A DNA stretch of 64,000 nucleotides from Rhexocercosporidium sp. MPI-PUGE-AT-0058 (GCA_020746875.1 JAGTJL010000006.1:2604001-2668000); one strand, 5' to 3'; counted from the stretch's first letter, positions 1 to 12,765 are shown. Made by a program: numbers and translations. Notes: generated by a model not told the origin, from the sequence alone.

Positions 1-377
1 TTTTCCACAAGCGTTGCGATTAAGGGAACGCTTAGCTGTTAGTCTTCCTTGCCCACTTCAAGCTGCAAAAGACAAACTTGCAGTTTTCTGTGGTAGTACA
101 GCTAAACGTTGATATCATCAATGCTTTCCCAAGGGTAGTGCGGCTATTGACGCAGTAAGCAGACGGGGTTCAGTTTCCGCTATGTTGAATGTGGCTAGAC
201 GCCCACATAAGCATGAGGAGCAAGCATATGAAGCTCGTCATCCAAACGTCGTTCTCTACGTATACTGTTCTCATATCTTCCTAAGTCCTTAAAGCGTGTG
301 TGTTCAGCCGCAAAGTCTGGACAGATACAGAGTACATTCTGTTCTTTTCACCGCGATCCGAGAAAAATCGTCCAAAC
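1..377. other. Upstream region of HET gene
   Basis: No gene is recognised here. The stretch presumably holds the promoter and leader of the HET-domain gene that starts at 378. No clear TATA box or repeat was seen. Confidence 0.4.
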
Positions 378-2198
378 ATGGGTCAAGAATCAAGTGCTCC
401 CTGGCCCGAGATCTCATCAACATATCGTTACACAGCCCTCCCACCAATCTCGCCATCCACACCCAAAACTTTCCGGCTCCTCACCATTATGCCCAAATCT
501 TTTGATAAGTATCTACGGTGCAAACTGCATGTCCACGAGATAGAAAGCGCTCCACCTTTCGAAGCCTTGTCTTACGTCTGGGGTGATTCCAAGCCAGTCA
601 TGAGCATCTACCTCGAAGAGGAGAGCAAAAGCATCTCCTTCAACCTTGGACTCGCTCTCGCACGTCTACGTCTCGAAGACAAAGAGCGCATCGTCTGGAT
701 AGATGCTCTTTGCATCAATCAAGACGATCTCGCCGAGCGCTCCCAGCAAGTCCAGCTGATGGTTGACATCTACACGCGCTGCACCCGCGTTGTCATCTGG
801 ATGGGGCCGGGTCACATGGATGACAGAGTCATCCCCGCAGCGTTCAGACTGATGCACAAAACGGCAGAGTACATCTCCGAAGAGGTCGGCAAGCCCATCG
901 AGAAGGTCTGTGCTGTGGATATCGCGCAGTTGCCCACCGAGACAGAGTCGTCTCCCATCAGGGCCACGAGAGATCTTCCTGCGCCTCGCACCCCGCCCTG
1001 GGGGCCTGCTGCTTTCTTCTTCCACCTGCCGTGGTTTCGACGCATGTGGATTGCGCAGGAAGTTGCCTTCGCGCCTGCTACTGTTTACATCGGTAAGCTC
1101 GAGATCGACTGGGATGTGGTTGCTATGGCGGCGAGCTGGTGGTATCACAAAGGGTACGGAGCCTCTTTCGAAATGGTAATGGATCTGAGGAACCCAATGA
1201 CCATTTGGATGTCGGCCGAGATTAGAGGATTGAGCCTCGACAGGTTCCTAGATAAATTCGGACACTTTGAAGCCACCGATCCGAGAGACAAGGTCTACGC
1301 GCTTCTGGGATTCTTGTACGACGACGGAAACGGCGACCGTGCTGAACTTGAAAATCAGCCTGATGTGAAAGTTGAAAAACACAGGATCATACCAGACTAC
1401 ACCAAGGAGGTATGGGAAGTGTACAGCGATGCAGTCCATCACATCATCCACACCGAGTCCCACGGCAACCTCACCCAGCTCTTCGCCATGATCCGCGACA
1501 TCGCTGCCGACCCAGACCCAGTCTTCCCCTCCTGGATCCCTCGCTGGGACCTAGGACATAGCGTAACCGGCCAGTCCCTCAACATATGGGAACCCAAATA
1601 CGAATGGCGAGCCAGCGGTGACAAGCGACCAGAGTTCCGTCCCAGCCCTGACCCCAAAACCCTCTACATGATAGGAGCACAAGTCACTCGCATCCAGGAA
1701 GTATTCCCTCTCTACGAAGCCGAGGATGAAGAGTCAGACGTGCAAGCAATGCTCCTCCAATCCCTCTGGTCGCGAGCCCAAGAACTCCTCAGTCCCTACC
1801 CGAGGCCCGGATCACTGGAAGACGCCTTCGTAGCAGCCATCACCGGTCTACGCAAAAGAAACGTCACTCTCGATTCCACGCCATTCAACGCCTCGGATTT
1901 GGCCGAGATCATAGACAATACTTGCGACCCGGAGGATTCCCATTTCCTGATCGATGGCATCAAATGGTATACCTCGTTCTTCATCACGGACGATGGCAAG
2001 ATGGGCGTCGGCTCTAAACGAACCCAGAAAGATGATGTGGTCTGTCTGCTTTATGGCGGTAGATTGCCGGTTGTGCTTAGACCTACTGGTGACCAGTGGC
2101 GGTTCCTTGAGCAGTGTGTTGTGCCGGGGATTATGCATGGTGAGGCTATGGTAGACGTGGGCGAGGGACGGCGAGAAGAGTGGTTTGAACTGCGATGA
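378..2198 (+). CDS. HET-domain (heterokaryon incompatibility) protein
   Basis: This is a single-exon gene of 606 aa. The first in-frame ATG, at 378, is chosen because the upstream extension to 300 has only a GTG. The N-terminal third carries HET domain (PF06985) signatures: FEALSYVWGD, then RIVWIDALCINQDD, then QVQLMVDIYTRCTRVVIWMG, roughly residues 50-155. FRRMWIAQEV follows near residue 230 and DPRDKVYALLGF near 305, both typical of this family. No transmembrane segment or NACHT/WD repeat is visible. HET proteins act in non-self recognition and cell death after hyphal fusion, but most paralogues have no known function. No partner gene is adjacent. The reading frame looks intact. Confidence 0.93.
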   Translation: MGQESSAPWPEISSTYRYTALPPISPSTPKTFRLLTIMPKSFDKYLRCKLHVHEIESAPPFEALSYVWGDSKPVMSIYLEEESKSISFNLGLALARLRLEDKERIVWIDALCINQDDLAERSQQVQLMVDIYTRCTRVVIWMGPGHMDDRVIPAAFRLMHKTAEYISEEVGKPIEKVCAVDIAQLPTETESSPIRATRDLPAPRTPPWGPAAFFFHLPWFRRMWIAQEVAFAPATVYIGKLEIDWDVVAMAASWWYHKGYGASFEMVMDLRNPMTIWMSAEIRGLSLDRFLDKFGHFEATDPRDKVYALLGFLYDDGNGDRAELENQPDVKVEKHRIIPDYTKEVWEVYSDAVHHIIHTESHGNLTQLFAMIRDIAADPDPVFPSWIPRWDLGHSVTGQSLNIWEPKYEWRASGDKRPEFRPSPDPKTLYMIGAQVTRIQEVFPLYEAEDEESDVQAMLLQSLWSRAQELLSPYPRPGSLEDAFVAAITGLRKRNVTLDSTPFNASDLAEIIDNTCDPEDSHFLIDGIKWYTSFFITDDGKMGVGSKRTQKDDVVCLLYGGRLPVVLRPTGDQWRFLEQCVVPGIMHGEAMVDVGEGRREEWFELR

Positions 2199-4427
2199 AC
2201 TAAGCGGAGGTTTGTGGAATCCTTTCCATCTTCAGACTGTACCGTTATCGTTAGGTCAGCTATGGTGGATCTAGGGGTATCTCAAAGAACATGCTCTGCT
2301 GGTTTGAAACCCAGACTGAGGTGAACCTCAAGTCCTTCAGCAGTCTGGATAAGACTGTGGTGTGTGTGTCTGAGCAGAGCCTCCATTGTCGCTTAACCCC
2401 CCACAGACCTCAGCTCACCTAATTTCATGCGCGACTACCTGCCTATTAAATATCCTGCTTGTCTGAGCTACTTTCTCTTCCAAGTCATGGCGACTTTTGC
2501 AGGCGCGATTTTGGCAAGTTAAATGAAAGCAACGCTTTTGTTGACAGCAGTCATCACCTTCTGCTCTTATGTATTGCAATATTCGTAACACGGTAATTAC
2601 CTTATCAATCAGTATAGTATCTATTGCTTGTTGATAGCATGTTTTCGGCAGAACAGCACCACCTGTGCTAGCTACTACAAGGACAGTCCCCGAACGACTC
2701 AAAGAACAGACGAATGCACGTCGCTGGTCACTCACATTCAAGTTCCAAAATATGCTTGTCACTTCTCGCCGGAAATACAAAGTACATCAGTGAAGATGTG
2801 AAATGGACTCATGAGAGAATGGCAGCCACGGAGGAGCAGTGCACCATCCGAGAGGGTAGTTCTATTGGGCCTCGCACTCGTAACGATGAAAATCACTCTC
2901 TGCATGATCCATCTTTTTTCGGTAGTCACTTCTCGTCCGAAATCTTCCCTATCTGTACAGTGCGCCAAGATTTTACTCCTCGGAATCCTGGAACAATGAC
3001 AACAGCATCTTCTTTTTGATAGTGGAAAAATACTCTCCTAGCCGCAAATAATGGCGTCTTACTACGGATAAAATCGAGCTCCAGTAATTTTCACTATCCC
3101 GTACAGGAACAAAATTCGGTGGTTTTCATAGCGTCTACGCTCTCTTGGCTCGACTAGACTTCAATTTCTTTATATGATCTTTAAGATTCGCTCATAAGCT
3201 CCAGGCACGTTTTTCTGTAACTGAACCATCAGTGCCACTGAGGTGGCAGTTCATCTAGGGCTAGGATAGCAAGAAATTGTAGTCGATCTAGTCGGTGTTC
3301 TTCGGCATAGGAAGCTTGACTATTAGCGGTCTTAGACACTGTTGCATAGTACTCAAATATATGTTCGCACTAGCTGCGTATATCGTCGCACGTTGGATGC
3401 CGAGTGTTGAGACAGTGCAGGTTTTCTAGGTCATATATCGTTGTGTTTTTATAGCCATCGTAGGTGGAGTAAGTGTGGGGTCATTATTTGCTGCGCTGCT
3501 CAAGACAACAATTAAGCGAGAGTCTTGGGGAACGTACCAAGAAGAACTGAGGACAAACAGCGCATTCAAGTATTCAAGGGTCTGAGAGTGAATTAGAAAT
3601 TGTCAGAGTAACTCATGTATAGTTCATTGTTCTATAGCGTCATCGACTTTAAAATTAAAGGCTTGCTAAACTTGCCCTAGCAAGCCAGTGAAAAGCTGAA
3701 ATTCAAGCAATATTGGCCATGTCATTACTTGGTAACAGCTTTTCGATTCTCATAGAAAATGGTGACTTACCTCTCTACCTCGAAAATTCGTACGCCTCTG
3801 AAGGCAAACCTTTTTAAGGACAGCTAAGACGGCCGACCAGCTTATCCATGAGACTCAACAAAGCGAAAATGATCTGTCCTTAGGTCCAGAACATATGTAC
3901 ACCAATCAGCGAACCTAAAACGTACTAGCCTCGTCAAGCTTCCTTGCTTCACTATTTCGCTTGCTAATATCGAATTAATAATGGTCCTCAGAATTTCGAC
4001 TTTCATGCTGTCGTACTTCTGTCCAATCAGATATCCAATATAAGCTTGCATGGCGGGATTGTCGGACATCGACCCGCTCTGAGCACATTTGGTACGAGAA
4101 TCCTGCAAGTATCTACTCACTCATAAGCCGGAATATAATTGATTATCTGAGCCCCACACGTTGTCTCCTCATTGTATTGTTTACCCATGAACCTACGTAA
4201 AAGCAGAACACGTGAAATTCGGCTTCGGGTAATTTGCTGCAGTGTAACTGCATAATGCGGATCTGACCAATGGCAGCTTGCAGAACGATGACCAAGCCCT
4301 CAGCCCAGCACATGTTTTTCGTAACTTTATCAAGCTGGCATATAAATACCTCGTTTGACCACCTGGATCAACTCTCCCCATTGCATCTTTCTATATCGAA
4401 ACATTTCGTTCCAATAAATACACAGTC
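2199..4427. other. Gene-free stretch of 2.2 kb
   Basis: Only short open frames without recognisable domains occur here, for example on the minus strand at 2415-2780 and 3842-4120. No repeat ends were found. The last 100 bases hold the TATA-like box of the GMC gene. Confidence 0.5.
4341..4348 (+). promoter_or_regulatory. TATA-like box before the GMC oxidoreductase gene
   Basis: TATAAATA lies about 80 bases before the ATG at 4428, a plausible core-promoter position. A CA- and T-rich leader follows it. Confidence 0.45.
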
Positions 4428-6384
4428 ATGGAGACCATTCCATCACTCGATGTGAGGCCAAGCCACCCCATCGACACATCGTCAATAATCGATCTTCAAA
4501 AAACGTATGACTTCGTTATCATCGGAGGCGGAACTGCAGGTTTGGCCGTCGCTGCCAGATTGACAGAAGATCCAACTGTCCAGGTCCTCGTTCTCGAAGC
4601 TGGCTCAAACAGACAAGACGATCCCATGATCCTTACACCCGGTCTCGGATTCGGGATGTACGACAATCCAATGTACGATTGGTGCCTCCAATCAGTCCCT
4701 CAGGTAAGAATAAAACAAATGAAAATAAAACAGCCCCTTCTGCCATGCAACAGCTCGTCAGTTGACAAAGTTATAGACAGGCCTTAATGGTCGCATCATC
4801 CCACAGCAGCGTGGAAAAGTTCTTGGCGGAAGCAGCTCAATCTTCCAACTGCAAATGGTGTACAGTTCAAAAGCAGCTTTCGACGCCTGGGAGAAGCTTG
4901 GAAATGCTGGCTGGAACTGGGATACGATGCTCCCCTATCTCCGCAAATTCCATACGCATCACCCTCCGGGTCCCGCAGAAGCAGCAAGGGACATCGTCGG
5001 CATATCGAATCATGATGATGCCTTGGAGTCTAATGACGGACCGGTACAGACATCTTACAGTGAGACAAGCGACCTTGATAAAGCTTGGTACGAGACCTGG
5101 GGGAAGATCATGAAAGATTTGAAGTACGATGGTACAGACATCGGTGGCCTTGCTCATCCCACAGCCATTGACCCCAAGACACGGACTCGAAGCTCTGCAA
5201 CCTCGGCATACTACTCTGCAGATATCTCCTCTCGACCTAATTTGCGTGTGGTGACTGATGCACTGGTCTCCAAGATCCTACTTGAGAACAAAGCTGATGA
5301 GGTCATTGCGACTGGTGTGCAATTCGTTTCGAAATCCGGGGAAGACATCTCCATCAAAGCAAGCCGGGAAGTCATCCTTTCGGCTGGAACAATGATGTCA
5401 CCCCAGATCTTGGAACTTTCTGGTATTGGCAACTCAGAAATACTGAAGAAGCACGGCATCGAGACACTTGTCCATAATCCTAATGTGGGTGAGAATCTCC
5501 AGGATCATCTGATCGTGTCTGCGTCTTTCGAAGCAGCAGACGGTGTCAAGACTGGTGAGATTCTAATGCGAGATCCTACCATCATGCCTGCGTTGATGGA
5601 GATGTATCAAAAAGACCATTCTGGACCCCTCGGCAACCACTTCGTTCCCGTGGCGCAGTTTCGACTCCCTGAAACGTTTGGACAGAGCGGAAAAGATTAC
5701 ATACCAACCCTACTTCGCAAGGTATCGGCCCAAATCGAACCGGACAGTGAACGACTTCAAGATGTTGTCACTACGGAGCTACTGTCCGAGGCAACCATGC
5801 AGCATATGATCGCCAAGATGCAGTTCAACATCTCCGCCGGCTCAAGGATCTCCGACATGGCCAAAGGTGATGTAGAGGGCAACTTCGTCTCCTTCATGGC
5901 AGTTCTAAATCATCCTTTCTCAAGAGGAAACATCCACATCGCTTCCTCATCACCAACCGACAACCCATTGATTGATCCAAAGTACCTGTCTCATCCCATG
6001 GATATCGAGCTCTACGCTCGCCACGTCCAGTTCCTCTCCACCCTGACTTCCACTGCACCGCTCTCGCAGTATCTGAAACCGAATGGGCGAAGAATTCCCA
6101 ATTATGCTTTCGCGGACGGGAAAGAAATGGATCTGGCGACTGCGAAGAAACTCGCGAAAGAACACTCTATCTCGAACTACCATCCTGCAGGTACCTGTGG
6201 CATGAGACCGAGAGAAGTGGGCGGAGTCGTTGATACAGAGTTGAAAGTTTACGGCGTGAAGGGACTGAGGGTTGTGGATGCTAGTATTTTTCCTATTTTG
6301 CCGAGGGGGAATATCATTACCAGTGTTTATGCTGTGGCGGAGAGGGCGGCTGATATCATCAAAGCTCAGTGGAAGGGAATATAG
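4428..6384 (+). CDS. GMC-family FAD oxidoreductase
   Basis: Exons are 4428-4703 and 4777-6384, giving 627 aa. The 73-nt intron (GTAAGA...TATAG) joins VPQ to [20 protein letters not shown] in frame. The Rossmann FAD motif [18 protein letters not shown] lies near residues 28-45. The second GMC signature region ([20 protein letters not shown]) is present in the middle. The catalytic pair is visible at the C-terminus: His561 in HPAGTCGM and Asn604 in [11 protein letters not shown] enzymes (alcohol/glucose oxidases, choline or aryl-alcohol type dehydrogenases) oxidise alcohols with FAD. The substrate cannot be told. No signal peptide is evident, so it is probably intracellular. It stands beside the dioxygenase/transporter pair, but no shared regulation is shown. 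Confidence 0.94.
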
Positions 6385-6700
6385 ATGATTGTGAATTGGC
6401 GACTCGATATTCACAAAATTTGAAAACATTCATGTCTTAAAACTCCCCCAATAAATCTGAGTGCGAATTCTTGGCTCGGTTACAGCCTCGTTTTGGGGGG
6501 TGAAATCGACTCATAGCCGAAGCGAGATGGGATAAATTTTGTCAAAACAAATCCGGTGACGAACAACAACCATAGTTCTACAGACTTGCATGCAAGACTG
6601 TTCTCAACAAAGTTAAAAGTTGAGAACGCAGATATGTTTTAAAGTGGACTCTAGTAAATAAATCCAGTGATCCGAAAGAACCGACAGACATGCTGCAACT
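6385..6700. other. Short intergenic region between convergent genes
   Basis: This 316-base spacer separates the 3' ends of the GMC and TauD-type genes. Nothing beyond presumed 3' untranslated regions is seen. Confidence 0.5.
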
Positions 6701-8045
6701 TCAAGCCACTGCCTCCTTCGCAAGTGCCTCTCTTCGTCCCGTACTGTGTGGGTCCAAATATGGCCGCTCACCCAGACTAACAGCTCGCTGTCCTGTACGC
6801 TCACCCAGGTCCTGGTCTAGATAATCTGGAGTTGCTGCGTGGTACACACTTCTGTTATCCCAGATCGCCAGATCATTCGGGTTTTGCCACCGGTGTCGCA
6901 CTTGCAAATCGTGATTGTCAACAATGAGGCGGACGAACCATTCAAGCAAAGCTTTGCTCTCTTCTGGAGCCAGATCGTTGATGTGCTGCACATGGTGTCC
7001 GACTGCGAAGAGGGACTTCCAGCCAGTCACGGGATTGGTGCGAATCACGGGGTGGATGGCTTCTAACTTCTCACCTACATTCTCGGGGGCGCCACGGGGT
7101 TCTACATTTGATTAGTGTCTTGAAATGAATTCTTGGATATTGAACGACTCACCCGAGTAGATCTTGAAGCCGTTCTTGTCAGCAGCCTCGTTGAACTTGG
7201 GCTGCGCATAGGTCGCGGTGAGAGACTCCAAGAACTTCTGGTATGGTGCCGAGAGTCGGTCGTAGACTTCATAGCCAGACGCCCAAAGTGTGTCTACCGG
7301 AAGTCAGGAATAGGTAATAGAGGAGAACAGGACTTGAACATACCACCTCCTGTCTTTGGTAGTTGAGTCAATCGTAAAAGTGCGTAGTCGCTTGGAATCG
7401 GCTCGAAAGTGATGTCTGAGTGCCATCCTTCCTTCCCACTCTGCTTCTTCTCGGTCTGGAAAAGGAATCTATCTTTATAGATCTTCTTGGCCTGTTCCGA
7501 GGAAATCACACTGATTTCATCATCCTTGCCTCCTAGATCTCGGCCGGAGTTTGAGACCGGATGGATGTGAAGTTTCGAGGTGGATGGCTTGCCAGAAAGT
7601 TCACCGAGACGCTGGACAAGTTCTTTCTGGAGGTCGTTGGTGATATCATCCTGCTTGCGGAAGAAGACCACTCCACGTCTCGAAACTAGCAATTGTGTGA
7701 GCAAAGGTAATTCGAACAAGGATCGGCAAACTCACTTGTGATGGCAAGATCCCTGATCAGTTCATCGGAGTTGGGAGCTCGCAGCCACTTTGCAAGGTTC
7801 ACGCCCACAAACTCGCGGCCAATGGTTGGCGTAACGTCAAAGCTTTCGAAGTGATCGAGGGCCCCTGAGAGTTTAAGAGGCTCCTTGCGATGAGCATCTA
7901 CTGAAGGCGCCTGAACAGCTGGGGCTGGAGCATCCTCTGCTTGAACTTCCTCTGGCTTATTCGCGTGTCCAAGTGAGACAGATGCGAGTTTCTGCTGAAT
8001 GGTATCAGAGGTTTGGGAGACTGTTTCGGTAACTGAAGGGGCCAT
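6701..8045 (-). CDS. TauD/TfdA-family 2-oxoglutarate-dependent dioxygenase
   Basis: Four exons, 8045-7736, 7685-7344, 7293-7153 and 7101-6701, give 397 aa. The three introns are 50-51 nt and all keep phase 1. The ATG at 8045 is used because the upstream extension has no ATG. The Fe(II) facial triad is visible as His192 and Asp194 (GWHSDITF) and His352 (SVYHAATPDY). The 2-oxoglutarate-binding Arg lies in TGQRAVSLGERP near 370. Ahead of the fold are about 90 Ala/Pro/Glu-rich residues. Yeast Jlp1, which releases sulfite from sulfonates, is the best-known fungal relative. Related enzymes attack other substrates, so taurine or sulfonate use is inferred. The gene is divergent from a DAL5-like transporter. 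Confidence 0.92.
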
Positions 8046-9665
8046 CTTGGTCAAGAGCTCGGGGTCTTCTGATTAGGAACGTTTGCTGGTACACCTGACA
8101 GAATTCAGATACTGAGGAGCTTGTTTAATTTAAAGTCCAAAATCTGAGGAGTATCCATTCGATTGGAACTTATCCCACCATATGTAAAGTCCAAAACTTA
8201 CCCCTCATCTTTGTCCTGCCCTCGCCTAGGATGGCATCAAAAACACGCAATTGACACCATAGCTCTCTGATCTGCTATTGATGGAAGTAACTACTTAACA
8301 CCGGACACCAAAGATCAGATGAACTATACGCACCTAGCTGAAGCAAACATCTCGACGAATAACAGCTTTGGAACATGAGATGATCAAGAACAGCGCGGGA
8401 TGAACGAACAAAGACCTGAAAGCATGGGACATTCTCAACATCGAGCAAACATGATGCGGATTTTCGACAATCGTGCATATATGATACAAAGTTCCCTGCC
8501 TCTTGCGTGCGAGCGATCACCCCTCATCTGATGCCGAGCCGCTTGGTCCTAACATCTTCCAATGAGAAAAATTGAATCCTTATCAGGATCCCTGCAATTA
8601 TGCAAAATGCTTATGACGAAGAAAAGAGACATGGATGGCGTTTGGAGAACCTCTTTGAATAACATGAGATTATCGTATAGGAGGATGATGGGAAAGAAAT
8701 AAGTCGCGTCAAATAAGGGGAAATGGCGAACTAGCGATGACCACGTGACTCGCTTGTTGTGCTGGAGCACGACGCGACGTGATGACGGTTTCTACTCTAC
8801 ATTCTCTAGCGGTATTCATGTTGAGGTGTATACGACATGAAGAACCAAATCTGACTACAGACTTTTGCGGGCCAGAGGTAGAGGTAGAGTAACACTGCTA
8901 CGACAAGAAGTGTCTAGCCGAAGCTAGGGCAAAGCTAATTATGCTCTGATTACTTTCACAGCAAAGAGCTCCGCACTTCGAGGGGAAATCTGAATTGCCC
9001 CAAGAGTATCTTCCTATCTTACCAACGTTCCCATCTTCTCCCATCGCCCATGACCTGATAGGTCTACATACAGGTGGAAGGAGCTAGGCGCCATGTATTG
9101 GCCCACTGGGCTTGCTCTCCATGTCCATTCTTCAGTGACAATCAACTTGGGATTTTCTTCGTATGGGCCAACATGCGATCAGCAGTCTCGGTCTGATGAC
9201 GCGAAGCTTCCTACCGAAGTCGCGATATCTTGGTTCGCTTTAATTCTGCTGTTTCTGGGCTTGAATGTTTGCCACATTCTGTCGAAATGTTTAGTCGACA
9301 TGATGAGACTGGTTCGATATTTTGTTTTGAATTACTGGAAGTGGACGGAGTGTGCTGGTCTAGACCAAGACTATTTCCTGAGGCGTTTGTGATAGCCCTC
9401 ACATATCAGGAAATGCCCATTCGGAGCCCGAGTAGCCCCCTTGCTGCATGGTGATGAAATACCTGCCGCAAATAGCGTTCACTTGAAGTGCTCTTTTGTG
9501 GTTTCTGGTCCGACGTCCCCCAAGCCTCGGAGGTCGGTCCAAGAGTCTTGTCAAAAAGGTTGGTTGTATAAGTACATACTCAAGCTCACCCAAGGTTTCT
9601 CAAGCAGTTCCCAAGAGCGCTTACTTCCTTCAGAACCTGATTGCTTTTGAGCAATTGAATCACTC
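8046..9665. promoter_or_regulatory. Divergent promoter region of the dioxygenase and transporter genes
   Basis: About 1.6 kb separates the two divergent start codons. I see no convincing gene inside it. It must contain both promoters, which makes shared regulation possible. A TATAAG-like element lies near 9566, about 100 bases before the transporter ATG. Confidence 0.45.
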
Positions 9666-11704
9666 ATGTCGACCGCTCTCGTCAAAGAAATTGACCTTCG
9701 CTCTCCTGTGGGAGGTGTGGTAACATCTGAAACCTCGTCCTCACAGGCATCTTCTGATGACCTTGGAAATGTCAGACCAGGCGAGAAGACTACGAGCAAT
9801 GGGAGTAAAGAGATTTCCGCTGCACTTCCGTTAGGTGTACCTTCTGAGGAGAAGCGATTCTGGTTTCAGCGCAACAAGACAAATTACGACCCCAATGCGA
9901 TTGCAACCCAACCATCAGTCTTTGATGACCCAGATACTGCCAAAGAATACCAGCCCCCAGCAAGTTGGGAAAATATCCATCGCTTTGATCCTTCGGCACG
10001 CTGGACCTGGGGAGAGGAGTACAAACTGGTTCGGAAAATCGACAGGAAGATTATGGTATGCCCGTCCCGGCGAGTATTTCATGCCATTCATTAACCATTG
10101 ATAGATCTGGGCTTGTATCATGTTCATGTCTCTTGAACTTGATCGCGCCAATATCCAGCAAGCCGTAACGGATAACTTCTTGAAAGATTTACACATGGAT
10201 ACAAATGGTATGCAAGAAACAACGAAGTACCTTTGCAAAGTCGACTAAAATAGGTGACTAACGCAACACTGTAGACTTCAATCTTGGAAACACTGTATTC
10301 AAGCTATCATTTCTCTGTGCTGAGCTTCCATCTCAACTGGTCTCGAAATGGATCGGCCCCGACCGCTGGATTCCGGCTCAGATGGTGCTCTGGTCCATTG
10401 TCGCCTCTTGTCAATTTTGGCTGAGCGGACGACGGAGCTTCTTGGTCTGCCGCTCATTACTAGGTATTCTCCAAGGCGGATTCATTCCAGATGTAAGTCA
10501 TAAAACACAAGAGAGAGGATGGCGCTAATACAGGATAGATCATTTTATATCTTTCGTACTTTTACAAGCACCACGAGCTATCTCTGAGACTTGGATTCTT
10601 TTGGACTGCCATGTCTATCGCAGATGTTCTCGCTGCCTTCCTGGCGTTTGGACTTCTTCATCTCCGTGGTCTTCACAATTACTCTGGTTGGAGGTGGCTT
10701 TTCCTCATTGAAGTAAATTTTGTGACCAGAATATGTTTCCGGCAGTGTCGCTAATAGTGATAGGGGCTTCTCACACTCGCCCTCGGCTTCATCTCATTTG
10801 TCCTCATGCCGCCCAGCCCAACGCAGACCGCAAGCAAACTTCGCGGAAGAAAGGGCTGGTTCACTGAAAGGTAGATCACATTTGGTCTCTAGATTTTAAG
10901 GAAAATACTAATTCTCATCGTAGGGAGGAGATAATCATCATTAATCGTGTCATACGCGAGGACCCGACCAAGAGCGGCATGCACAATAGACAGCCAATCA
11001 CGCCTAAGCTTTTGTGGAAGAGTATGAGAGATTACGACCTCTGGCCACTTTACATCCTCGGCCTCATGTTCCAGATTCCTGAAACAACTCCGTCTCAATA
11101 CTTGACGCAGACACTCAAAGGTCTCGGGTTCGGCACCTTCAAGACTAATCTCCTGGTCATTCCGTCTACCGTCGCTCACATGATAACGATGATGGCACTT
11201 ACTTACATCACAGAGATCTGGGGAGAGCTGACCTTCACAGCAGCCATCGGCCAAATCTGGGCTTTCCCATTCCTTGTATATATCTACATGGTCGATATCA
11301 CGAAGATTCACAAATGGACAGCCTTCGGCATCATGACCTTGCTCCTCAGCTATCCCAGCGCCCATCCAATTCAAGTCGCTTGGAACTCCCGCAATTCCAA
11401 TGCAGTCCGCTCCAGAACAGTCTCAGCTGCCCTGTACAACATGTTCGTGCAGGCTTCGGGGATCATCGCCTCCAATGTTTACAGAAAAGATGATGCGCCT
11501 CGATACAAGAGGGGTAATCGTGTTCTGCTCTCCATCTGTATCGTCAATATGGCCTTGTACACCTTCACCAAGATCTACTATGTGAAGCGCAATGCTTACC
11601 GTGAGAAGAAGTGGAGAGCAATGACTGAAGCTGAGAGAGTTCATTACCTGGCAACTACCACTGATGAAGGCAACAAGAGACTTGACTTCAGGTTCGCTCA
11701 CTAG
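9666..11704 (+). CDS. MFS transporter, DAL5/allantoate permease-like
   Basis: Six exons, 9666-10055, 10105-10207, 10275-10492, 10539-10712, 10764-10870 and 10924-11704, give 590 aa. All five introns (46-67 nt) restore frame. The first exon encodes a hydrophilic Ser/Thr-rich cytosolic tail of about 125 residues. The next exon holds TM1 with [20 protein letters not shown], the DR-N segment typical of the anion:cation symporter (DAL5/TNA1) branch. [20 protein letters not shown] and a run of hydrophobic helices follow. The family imports small organic anions such as allantoate, nicotinate, biotin, cysteine and dipeptides. Its divergence from a sulfonate-type dioxygenase suggests uptake of that enzyme's substrate. 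This is inference. Confidence 0.93.
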
Positions 11705-12113
11705 ACACTCAGTCGTTTTGGATATGGTGTGTGAGAGATTTATCGCAGTAGTAGTGTATTCTCCTTGTTTTTGGTTTTAAATGTTCCGCTATAAGATGGG
11801 ATACGAGCCGGTATACTGTAAATATTACGATATCCCTGTTCTGGTTCGAACAAATCGATGCTCACGGATTGCATGTGGGAGGGCTCGATACCGTTGTCCT
11901 TACCGAATGATGTGCTAAAATAAGTCGGTATCGATGGGTTATGTATATCCCGTATCAACTCTCAATAAGTATTGGTAGTTCCCGTGCTTCTCGCTGTATA
12001 GACAGAAGGCCATGAGGGCCAGTGACTCACGCAAGAAAACTGTATTACGGGAAGGGCTGCGTTAGTGGATTCTAATCAAATTTCAATGCCTATATAATTA
12101 ATTGCATATGAGC
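11705..12113. other. Intergenic stretch
   Basis: This is the 3' flank of the transporter gene. No feature was recognised. Confidence 0.45.
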
Positions 12114-12563
12114 CTAATGCTTCCTTCCTTGGGGTCGTTCCTGTCGAAGAACTTGAGTGGCGATCAGTTTGGGTCTGATGGCCAATGAGGTCATTGAAAC
12201 GCCGGTGAGGACCGGCGATATCTCCTGAATTATCGGCCCCTGCTTCAAGATCTCTGAACGCTCAAAGTCCACCAGTATCACCTTTCTACCCTCAAGATTC
12301 CACAGCACATTCGGCGGCCGCACGTCCCCATGCTCCACTCCGTGATTCCGCAGTTTTACAGCTGCACGGGTTGTTTCTTCGGCTATATCATATCCTAAGT
12401 TCGAGACTAAGTCCTTCCGTGCCTGCTCACCTGCCCATAACATAAACAGTATATGAACTATCCTAACCCTAAAGTCAAGAAAGTAAAGTCGGACGAGAGA
12501 AATATTCCCAAGATAGACTAGTATAAGCTCTCCTTGAACTTCGTCCAAGTATCGGTAAACCAA
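12114..12563 (-). pseudogene. Relic of a kinase-like (phosphotransferase) protein
   Basis: The frame encodes about 149 aa. It includes VKLRNHGVEHGDVRPPNVLW and then VILVDFERSEI. This resembles the catalytic HxDxxxxN loop and a DFG-like DFE of a fungal protein-kinase-like family. ELILVYLGNISLVRLYFLDF upstream is also typical of these genes, which are abundant in Botrytis/Sclerotinia relatives. The glycine-rich loop and the N-lobe are missing. No start context is evident, and the flank is AT-rich with a tandem repeat. I read it as a 5'-truncated copy, not a working kinase. A small real gene cannot be excluded. Confidence 0.6.
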
Positions 12564-12765
12564 GCCCTCCCATATTAACTTTGTTTTAAACCCTAAAAAG
12601 GCACCCCTCGAGGTAACCTCAAGGAGTAACTCTTGTAGATTTTATATGAAACGATTGAATAAGACCTGTCGGTCTGAGTTCGCCGCCGGGGTAAGGTGGT
12701 AATTACGTGTTAAGGCCAAGGGAGAAGGTTACATAAAGAGGCTAAATTTCAGCGGTACAAGCTTA

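Noticed and set aside
3842..4120. 92-aa minus-strand frame in the first large spacer
   Set aside because: No recognisable family and no supporting start or splice context.
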